Shown here piece by piece: positions 1 through 5,197 of a stretch of 5,197 bases of DNA. Location: assembly GCA_937868675.1 (NCBI GenBank), contig CALMNJ010000528.1, forward strand, positions 1-5,197, written 5' to 3'. Position 1 is the first letter of the stretch; each line of letters begins with the position of its first letter. The translations under genes and the position numbers were made by a program. Source of the DNA: an uncultured Bacteroidota bacterium (GTDB taxonomy: Bacteria; Bacteroidota; Bacteroidia; B-17B0; Aurantibacillaceae). The notes beneath the pieces were generated by a model. It had not been told where the DNA came from. It saw only the letters and a program-made list of their open reading frames with translations, and ran no database searches.

Positions 1-1
1 C

Positions 2-1318
2 AGGTTAAAGGGCTGCACAATAAAAACCTTTGCGGTAAAAGACCGCAAAATGTTTATTGCAACCGAAACCTGCCTGGCTAATCTGAATTTAGATAATGGT
101 ATGTCCGAATATTATGACATGAGCGATGGGCTTGTATCACGTGAGATCAGCGATATCGTTTTGGTGAATAAAAACATTTATCTGGCCACCAATAAAGGCA
201 TGGTAATGTTCCCCGAAAAAATGTCCTCGTACAATAGGATTGCTCCATCAGTAATGATTAGCCATGTAAGCATTAACAATACAACCCAGCCTTACACCGG
301 GCAAACAATTACGTTAAGTTACGGAACAGATAAAATAAAAATCACTTATTTGAGCGCCTGTCTGAAAGCAAGAGGGAATTTTTTTTACAAATACAGGTTG
401 CAAGGTTCTGATACCTCTTGGTATGTGTTGGGCTCAGGTATCAGAGAAGTAACATACCCCTCATTGCCACCCGGAAATTATATTTTTGAAGTAAAAGCAG
501 TTAACGAAGACGGCCTTGAAAGTGCGGTTATCGGTTCGGTTCAAATCCACGTCAACAAACCTTACTGGCAGCAGTGGTGGTTTTATGTGCTGGTGGGGCT
601 TTCGGGAGCACTGTTGGTACTCGCCGTGTCATGGCAGATCATTCGCAGCAACAACAACAAGGCCCGTATTGCCAGTGAGCTTATCGCATCCCAGCTCACC
701 GCTATAAGAGCGCAAATGAATCCGCATTTTATGTACAACACGCTTAACTCCATTCAGGATCTGGTGCTAAAAAGCGACGTTAAAAACTCAAACTATTACC
801 TCAGCAGATTCAGTTCCCTGATGCGGAAAATTTTGGAATTCTCTTCTCTCGAAAAAATAACAGTGGCTGAAGAAATGGAAATGCTGGGCAATTATCTGGA
901 ACTAGAAAAACTGAGATTTGGCACCGAGTTCAGTTACGAACTAAAGATCAGCGGTATCAACACCGAGAGACGATGGATCCCCACACTCATTATACAGCCT
1001 TTTGTTGAGAATGCCGTAAAACACGGCCTCTTGCACAAAAAAGGCAGTAAACTGCTTACTGTTGAATTTAGTTCGGATCAATACGCCACACTGGTGAAAA
1101 TAACGGATAATGGCGTGGGCCGTAAGCGTTCGGACGAAATAAGAAAGCAAAGCCCCTTGCCGCACCGATCGTTTGCCACCGGGGCCGTACAAAAGCGTTT
1201 AGAGCTGCTGAACAAAGGGCGTAATGCGAAAATAAGCTACCATCTTGATGATCTGTATAATGACGACCAGCCGGCCGGTACACAAATCACGCTTCGTTTT
1301 TCTGAAAATGCTTCATGA
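2..1318 (+). CDS. Sensor histidine kinase, LytS/YehU-type with regulator propeller and Y_Y_Y domain (5' partial)
   Basis: This is an inner-membrane sensor kinase that should autophosphorylate on His and pass the phosphate to the regulator encoded just downstream. The reading frame is open from base 2 with no start before the ATG at 50, and residues upstream of that ATG continue propeller-like sequence, so the gene starts outside the window; 438 codons are visible. In order they show about two regulator-propeller strands (to about base 220, e.g. NIYLATNKGMVMF), a Y_Y_Y domain (about 302-566, with YKYRLQGSDTSW and LPPGNYIFEVKAVN), the typical PYWQQWWF lead into one membrane helix (about 581-643), then a His_kinase domain with QMNPHFMYNTLNSI (phospho-His codon 725-727). 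The ATPase domain has an N box, QPFVENAVKHG (Asn codon 1010-1012), a G box, DNGVG (1106-1120), and a final GTQITLRF. The ligand sensed by the periplasmic propeller is unknown. All key catalytic motifs are intact, so I infer an active kinase. Confidence 0.95.
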   Translation, partial: RLKGCTIKTFAVKDRKMFIATETCLANLNLDNGMSEYYDMSDGLVSREISDIVLVNKNIYLATNKGMVMFPEKMSSYNRIAPSVMISHVSINNTTQPYTGQTITLSYGTDKIKITYLSACLKARGNFFYKYRLQGSDTSWYVLGSGIREVTYPSLPPGNYIFEVKAVNEDGLESAVIGSVQIHVNKPYWQQWWFYVLVGLSGALLVLAVSWQIIRSNNNKARIASELIASQLTAIRAQMNPHFMYNTLNSIQDLVLKSDVKNSNYYLSRFSSLMRKILEFSSLEKITVAEEMEMLGNYLELEKLRFGTEFSYELKISGINTERRWIPTLIIQPFVENAVKHGLLHKKGSKLLTVEFSSDQYATLVKITDNGVGRKRSDEIRKQSPLPHRSFATGAVQKRLELLNKGRNAKISYHLDDLYNDDQPAGTQITLRFSENAS

Positions 1319-1370
1319 ACTCAAAACAACCAGTGATGAATCTATACGCACAGGAAATGATGCTTTAAAC

Positions 1371-1378
1371 TAATTTTG
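1371..1378 (+). promoter_or_regulatory. Possible Bacteroidota -7 promoter element upstream of the response regulator
   Basis: The bases TAATTTTG match the Bacteroidota -7 consensus TAnnTTTG exactly and end 10 bases before the regulator's ATG. This would place transcription start only a few bases from the start codon. No TTG-type -33 element is visible at the expected distance upstream (around 1343-1352), so this is either a weak internal promoter or a chance match in AT-rich spacer. The 70-base gap after the kinase gene leaves room for separate expression of the regulator. Confidence 0.35.
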
Positions 1379-1388
1379 AACCGAAACA

Positions 1389-2153
1389 ATGGAGGTACTA
1401 AAAGCCATTATTATTGACGATGAGGAAAGAGCGCGCAGCAGCCTTAAGGCGCTTCTGCGGGATTATTGTCCTGCTGTTGAATTAGTGGACGAATGTTCTG
1501 GTGTACCTGAAGGGGTTCTTGCAATTAACAGGCATCGCCCTCAGCTTGTGTTTCTGGACATTGAGATGCCTGAATATTCAGGATTCGAATTGCTGGGTTT
1601 TTTTCGGGATGTTGATTTTGAGATTGTATTTGTTACGGCCTACAATGATTATGCAATAAAAGCCTTTGATGTTTCGGCTGTGGACTATTTGCTCAAACCA
1701 GTTGATATAGACAAACTGAAGGCCGCTGTTGAAAAGACGCAGAAAAAAATTGGCAGCCATAATATGCAGGCCCGTATTGACCTCCTCAAAGAGAGCTACA
1801 CCGCCGGCCAGTTCAACAAAATAGCGCTGCCGGTAGCTGAAGGATTACTGTTTGTTGACACCGCCGAGATCGTTTACCTTGCCGCTGATGGCGCTTATAC
1901 CGAGGTGTGGTTGCGCAACAGTTCAAAGATTCTGGTGAGCAAAAAGCTAAAATTTTTTGAAGACGTTCTGGAAAAAAGACCCAATTTTTTCCGCTCACAC
2001 CGCTCCTATATTGTCAATATCAACTTTATCAAAAAATATAACAAGGCCGACAACGCCTTAACCCTTGATAATGGAAAAACCATCATTATTTCCCGCGATA
2101 AAAAAGCAGAGTTTGAGGGTCAGCTTAAACACAACAACATTACGGTGGGATAA
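1389..2153 (+). CDS. LytTR-family response regulator (receiver + LytTR DNA-binding domain)
   Basis: This cytoplasmic transcription regulator of 254 aa is the usual length for the LytR/AlgR class. The receiver domain (about residues 4-118) has the acidic pair D10/D11, the phospho-acceptor D57 in VFLDIEMP, T83 in FVTAYN and K103 in YLLKPV, so all phosphorylation residues are present. A linker (about 119-142) leads to a LytTR domain (about 145-250) with the motifs IVYLAADGAYTEVWL, FFRSHRSYIVN (about 200-210) and a final strand with LDNGKTIIISR. Family members bind short direct repeats through this beta-rich domain. The ATG at 1389 is the natural start because it is followed at once by the KAIIIDDE receiver strand; there is no Shine-Dalgarno sequence, as expected in this phylum. 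It follows the sensor kinase by 70 bases on the same strand and is its likely partner. Target genes cannot be read from the sequence; the exported pair downstream is a candidate by adjacency only. Confidence 0.97.
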   Translation: MEVLKAIIIDDEERARSSLKALLRDYCPAVELVDECSGVPEGVLAINRHRPQLVFLDIEMPEYSGFELLGFFRDVDFEIVFVTAYNDYAIKAFDVSAVDYLLKPVDIDKLKAAVEKTQKKIGSHNMQARIDLLKESYTAGQFNKIALPVAEGLLFVDTAEIVYLAADGAYTEVWLRNSSKILVSKKLKFFEDVLEKRPNFFRSHRSYIVNINFIKKYNKADNALTLDNGKTIIISRDKKAEFEGQLKHNNITVG

Positions 2154-2311
2154 TCACTGACCGGCTTCATTTTCTTTTAAACAATTACAGAACCTCTTCT
2201 TCAACGCAGCTCTATTGTTGCTGTTTTTCACAAAATGCATCCAATTAAAAATTTACAGCCATGTGGTTTTCTTAAATCCATGAACTCAAACATACGGTTC
2301 GTGAATTGCTG

Positions 2312-2343
2312 TTGACACAGGCAGACCAGCCAAAGCAACTTTG
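2312..2343 (+). promoter_or_regulatory. Probable promoter of the exported propeller protein / LamG pair
   Basis: A TTG at 2312-2314 (within TTGACA) is followed after 21 bases by CAACTTTG at 2336-2343, which matches the Bacteroidota -7 consensus TAnnTTTG at all but the first base. The spacing fits the -33/-7 arrangement described for this phylum. Transcription would start near 2349-2351, giving a short A-rich leader of about 8-10 bases before the ATG at 2359. A small inverted repeat, CTGT-TGAC-ACAG (2309-2320), overlaps the -33 element and could be incidental. The rest of the gap (2154-2311) shows no convincing hairpin terminator or small gene. Confidence 0.5.
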
Positions 2344-2358
2344 CTAAAAAAACAACGC

Positions 2359-4527
2359 ATGAAAAATTTCTTACTCCTTGTAATGTCCATCCTGTTATTG
2401 CTACCTGGCAGGGCACAAAACTACAACTGGGCTTTCCCCATTGCCGGAATGTCAAACGAAGTGTGTAATTCCATTGCTTACGACGCTTCAGGCAATATTT
2501 ATGTGGCAGGATATATTGACGGATCCGCAGACTTTAATCCGGACCCGAATCAAACCACGATTCTGAACACAGCCGGTTCAAAAGATATTTATATGGCCAA
2601 GTATACACCCGCTGGCAACCTTACCTGGGCCGTACGAATGGGCTCAACGGGAGTTGATGAGGCAAAATTCATCCGCATAAACCAACAAAACGGCGATATT
2701 TATCTCGCAGGCACGTTTCAAAACACGGTGGATTTTGATTTTGGAAGCCCAACCGCTAACCTTGTCTCTGCCGGCGGCTACGACATCTTTTTTGCCCGCT
2801 ATTCTTCAGCCGGAACACTATTATACGCACGCCGTATAGGCGGTGTCAACATTGAGTTAATTGATGCCATGGATGTTAATTCATCCTTGTCAAACAACGG
2901 CGAAATCACCATGATGGGCCGCTTCACCGGAACTGTGGATTTTGATCCAAACTCGGCGGTTGTGAATCTGGTAGCCAACGGATCCGAAATGTTTATTGCC
3001 AAATACAGCAATACATTCAGTTATCAGTCGGCTTATAAACCCTTAACAGGTTCGGTGTATGGCAAATGTGTAAGCTACGATCAGGCAGGGACCGGACTTT
3101 ATATTACCGGCGGCTTTAATGGTACCGTGGATTTTAATTTTGGTACGCCTACCAACAACCTGGTTTCACAAAGCCTCAACAATGATATTTTTCTGGCCAA
3201 ATATGATCTAAACCTAAACTATCAATGGGCCGTATCAATGGGAGGTAACAATGGAGCCAAAGAAGGGCGTGCCGTTAAAACCGACAGCAACAACGATGTT
3301 GTATTAACCGGAGTCTTTGATGGTACGGTGGATCTGGATCCGGGTGCGGGCACCAATACGTTCAGCGCTCAGGGTACCGATGTGTTTCTGGCCAAGTACA
3401 GCAGCAGTAATGGCGCACATCAGTGGTCCGGGGCCATGGGCGGTACCGGTACTGATTATCCTTCGGGTTTGGCTGTAGATGCAAATAATAATATTTATAT
3501 AGGAGGGGCCTTTCAGTCAACAGCCGACTTCGATCCCTCATCAGCTACTGCGACACTTACAACAACCGGTGCCGACGATGCGTACTTTGCACGCTACGAT
3601 GCCAGCGGTAATTATAATTTTGCTCATGGCATTGGCGGTGGCAGTGGCAATCAGGCTGTTACTTCGCTGGTACTCACCTCTCCCGATAATCTTTACTTGT
3701 GTGGTAGTAACATTGGTACCGGTTGCGATTTTGATCCGGGGCCTGGTACGGCAATAATCTCAGCGCTGGGGGCTATTGATGCCTTTGTTGCCAAGTACAA
3801 AGCCTGTCCTGATCCAATCATTGCTACGAGCCTGGCCAGCAACAATACGCCCTGCTCCAGCGAGAGTGTAACACTTTCAGTTGTTTCAGGATTTTTGGGT
3901 GGTGCGGTTAATTGGCAATGGTACAGCGGCTCTTGTGCTGGTACACCAGTTGGTACCGGAACGCAGATAGTAGTGAACCCCACCACCTCAGCTGGTTATT
4001 TTGTAAGGGCTGAAGGCGGCTGCTTAGTTTCGCCCGGCATTTGCAGCAACGGCAATACCCTGTCCGTTATCGCCTCTCCAACGGTTACCGTTCTCAGTAA
4101 CCAGACACTTATCTGTAGCGGACAGAGTGTTATGCTGGCTTTTAACGGCGCAAACTCTTACAGCGTCAATGGTTCGGCTATAACAGGTTCTACGGCGCTC
4201 GTAAACCCTACGATTACAACCACGTTTACCATTACAGGTAATGACGGCTGTATGGGAACGGCAGTTTACACACAGTCGGTTGAAACCTGCGAAGGATTGT
4301 CGGTTGTGGCCCATAATGCGGATATTCAGGTTTATCCAAACCCGTCAAGTAGCAGCTTTTATGTTTCGGGTGCGGCAGGCCGGCAACTGTTGCTTCTGAA
4401 CGGACAAGGTCTGGAAGTGTTGCTGATAATTACAGAAACAAATGCTATAGAAGTTAAGAACCTTGCGCCAGGCCTTTATTTTTTGCAGGGAGAAAAATTC
4501 AACAAAAAAATTATTGTAACACATTAA
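2359..4527 (+). CDS. T9SS-sorted surface/secreted protein with seven SBBP-type propeller repeats and two Ig-like domains
   Basis: This is a predicted exported protein of 722 aa. Residues 1-20 form a signal peptide (MKNFLLLVMSILLLLPGRAQ). Residues about 22-480 contain seven units of 64-69 residues, each with a GNIYVAG-like strand, a (T/A)VDFDP-like turn and a closing D(I/V)F(L/F)AKY strand, matching SBBP-type beta-propeller repeats. Two Ig-like domains of the Bacteroidota adhesin type follow: about 484-572 (TPCSSESVTLSV, WQWYSGSCAGTPVGTG, YFVRAEGGC) and about 573-646 (LICSGQSVMLAF, TTTFTITGNDGC). Residues about 655-722 are a T9SS type A sorting domain (IQVYPNPSSSSF, LNGQG, VKNLAPGLYFLQ, KKIIVTH), which directs passage through the outer membrane and usually attachment to or release from the surface. 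I chose the ATG at 2359 because it begins the signal peptide; the in-frame TTG at 2341 would add six unneeded residues and lies inside the likely -7 element. The role is unknown; adhesion or carbohydrate/protein binding is plausible. The next exported gene starts three bases after the stop. Confidence 0.93.
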   Translation: MKNFLLLVMSILLLLPGRAQNYNWAFPIAGMSNEVCNSIAYDASGNIYVAGYIDGSADFNPDPNQTTILNTAGSKDIYMAKYTPAGNLTWAVRMGSTGVDEAKFIRINQQNGDIYLAGTFQNTVDFDFGSPTANLVSAGGYDIFFARYSSAGTLLYARRIGGVNIELIDAMDVNSSLSNNGEITMMGRFTGTVDFDPNSAVVNLVANGSEMFIAKYSNTFSYQSAYKPLTGSVYGKCVSYDQAGTGLYITGGFNGTVDFNFGTPTNNLVSQSLNNDIFLAKYDLNLNYQWAVSMGGNNGAKEGRAVKTDSNNDVVLTGVFDGTVDLDPGAGTNTFSAQGTDVFLAKYSSSNGAHQWSGAMGGTGTDYPSGLAVDANNNIYIGGAFQSTADFDPSSATATLTTTGADDAYFARYDASGNYNFAHGIGGGSGNQAVTSLVLTSPDNLYLCGSNIGTGCDFDPGPGTAIISALGAIDAFVAKYKACPDPIIATSLASNNTPCSSESVTLSVVSGFLGGAVNWQWYSGSCAGTPVGTGTQIVVNPTTSAGYFVRAEGGCLVSPGICSNGNTLSVIASPTVTVLSNQTLICSGQSVMLAFNGANSYSVNGSAITGSTALVNPTITTTFTITGNDGCMGTAVYTQSVETCEGLSVVAHNADIQVYPNPSSSSFYVSGAAGRQLLLLNGQGLEVLLIITETNAIEVKNLAPGLYFLQGEKFNKKIIVTH
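2422..3798 (+). repeat. Seven tandem propeller-blade repeats within the coding sequence
   Basis: The repeat is clear at protein level. The closing strand ending in AKY/ARY begins at residues 75, 141, 209, 275, 340, 406 and 473 of the encoded protein (spacings 66, 68, 66, 65, 66, 67), and the D-x-D/N turn begins at D58, D125, D194, D258, D325, D390 and D457. The turn reads DFNP, DFDF, DFDP, DFNF, DLDP, DFDP and DFDP in order, so units 2 and 4 carry an aromatic residue where the others have Pro. At DNA level the copies have diverged, with only short shared stretches, so this is an old expansion rather than a recent tandem array. Seven units are enough to close one seven-bladed propeller. Confidence 0.88.
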
Positions 4528-4530
4528 AAA

Positions 4531-5197
4531 ATGAAAAACATAATTCTGTTTCAACTCCTGGTTTTTTCGTCGTTGTTAAGTGGTCAGGTAAGTAATGGGC
4601 TTGTTGCCAACTACTCCTTTAACTACGGAAACGCTAACGATAACAACGGCACGGCCGCCAATGGCACCGTAACCAGTGCAAGCCCTACCAATGATCGGTT
4701 TGGTAATTCCAATGCAGCATATTCTTTCAGCGGTAACTCATATATTGATTGTGGTAATGCCGCTGCTGTTGGTACCCTTACCAGCGCATATTCAATATCA
4801 GCCTGGTTCCGGCGCGCTTCATTTTCCGGGCAACTTGAGGTGATTGCCGCCAAATGGGATTTTACCCCGGCCAGCGAACACATGTTTTTAGCCACCCAAA
4901 ACAACCAGTTGGTATGGGCTACTCCCGGCCCGGGAAACTCAGGCACATCAGATACCAGCAAAATAAAAGCCAACACATGGACACATGCCGTTATTACCTG
5001 GTCGGCGGGAGGTGCCGTATGTGTTTACATGAACGGGGTTTTAAGCAGTAGTGTACAAATGAGTGCCTACACAGTAAATATCACATCGCCTGTAAGTTTT
5101 ATGATTGGAGCGCAGTCGCCTACCACCCGACTGTTTAATGGCCAAATTGATGACGTGAAAATTTATAGCAGAGTGTTAAATACCTCTGAGGTAAGTC
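4531..5197 (+). CDS. Exported LamG / concanavalin A-like domain protein (3' partial)
   Basis: This open frame continues past the window edge; 222 codons are visible with no stop. Residues 1-19 are a signal peptide (MKNIILFQLLVFSSLLSGQ) with no lipobox Cys, so the product is a Sec substrate rather than a lipoprotein. Residues about 23-222 form a LamG-type (Laminin_G_3-like) jelly-roll domain: GLVANYSF at the start, then DRFGNSNAAYSFSGNSYIDCG, YSISAWFRR, NTWTHAVITWS, VYMNGVL and the characteristic closing FNGQIDDVKIYSRVL (202-216). Such domains in Bacteroidota exported proteins usually bind glycans or act as structural modules beside other domains. The ATG lies three bases after the stop of the preceding gene, in an A-rich stretch without a Shine-Dalgarno sequence, which points to co-transcription and possibly translational coupling. 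The missing part probably carries further domains and may end in a T9SS sorting domain; that last point is inference from the neighbour. Confidence 0.92.
   Translation, partial: MKNIILFQLLVFSSLLSGQVSNGLVANYSFNYGNANDNNGTAANGTVTSASPTNDRFGNSNAAYSFSGNSYIDCGNAAAVGTLTSAYSISAWFRRASFSGQLEVIAAKWDFTPASEHMFLATQNNQLVWATPGPGNSGTSDTSKIKANTWTHAVITWSAGGAVCVYMNGVLSSSVQMSAYTVNITSPVSFMIGAQSPTTRLFNGQIDDVKIYSRVLNTSEVS

Noticed and set aside
2180..2219. Possible terminator hairpin AACAAT ... ATTGTT after the response regulator
   Set aside because: The stem is only six AT-rich pairs with a loop of 28 bases and is not directly followed by a U-tract of terminator type.
1314..2290. Exact 12-base repeat CATGAACTCAAA at 1314-1325 and 2279-2290
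   Set aside because: One 12-base match is about what chance gives in a window of this size, and the flanks do not match.
2294..2302. ACGGTTCGT as a LytTR-type regulator binding site
   Set aside because: It matches the general LytTR half-site at all but one position, but no second copy lies at the 21-22 base period expected for the direct repeat.
2235..2315. Small open frame of 26 codons in the gap before the propeller gene
   Set aside because: Short, no recognisable motif, no start signal, and it ends inside the likely promoter; nothing distinguishes it from chance.
2341..2358. In-frame TTG at 2341 as an earlier start of the propeller protein
   Set aside because: It would put six charged or polar residues before a complete signal peptide and lies inside the likely -7 promoter element; the ATG at 2359 gives a normal signal peptide.
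3693..4314. Minus-strand open frames at 3693-3986 and 4024-4314
   Set aside because: They lie opposite the Ig-like domains of the propeller protein and show no family motif; they are shadows of the biased codon use on the plus strand.
4525..4533. Stop-codon read-through fusing the propeller and LamG proteins, since both are in one frame
   Set aside because: Read-through would bury a T9SS sorting domain and a signal peptide inside one chain; two separate exported proteins are far more sensible.
4623..4976. Minus-strand open frame of 117 codons opposite the LamG gene
   Set aside because: The plus strand encodes an unmistakable signal peptide and LamG domain here; the reverse frame has no recognisable domain or start context and is a coding shadow.

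Overview
The window looks like a chromosomal segment of a Bacteroidota organism. The signs are a type IX secretion (T9SS) C-terminal sorting domain on a large repeat protein, a sensor kinase of the regulator-propeller / Y_Y_Y / LytS type paired with a LytTR response regulator, Bacteroidota-like TAnnTTTG promoter elements, and A-rich leaders without Shine-Dalgarno sequences before the starts. The order (Chitinophagales, Sphingobacteriales, Flavobacteriales or other) cannot be fixed from this sequence. All four genes lie on the + strand, and both outer genes run off the window.

Positions 2-2153 hold a two-component system. The sensor histidine kinase lacks its N-terminus. What remains is the end of a regulator propeller, a Y_Y_Y domain, one membrane helix, and the His_kinase and ATPase domains. 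After 70 bases comes a complete LytTR-type response regulator, with a possible internal promoter element just before its start. The 205 bases after that (2154-2358) hold no credible gene and no clear terminator, but a plausible promoter lies at their 3' end.

Positions 2359-5197 hold a pair of exported proteins. The first (722 aa) has a signal peptide, seven SBBP-type propeller repeats of about 66 residues, two Ig-like domains and a T9SS type A sorting domain. Only three bases after its stop, in the same frame, begins a second exported protein with a LamG / concanavalin A-like domain, which is cut by the window edge. The two are almost certainly co-transcribed.

A cautious overall reading is that the kinase and regulator form one signalling unit, and the downstream pair encodes cell-surface or secreted adhesin-like proteins. 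Whether the first controls the second is inference from adjacency only. I found no RNA gene, mobile element, CRISPR array or clearly new system. The most distinctive features are the seven-unit propeller with two variant blades and the tight coupling of the two surface-protein genes.
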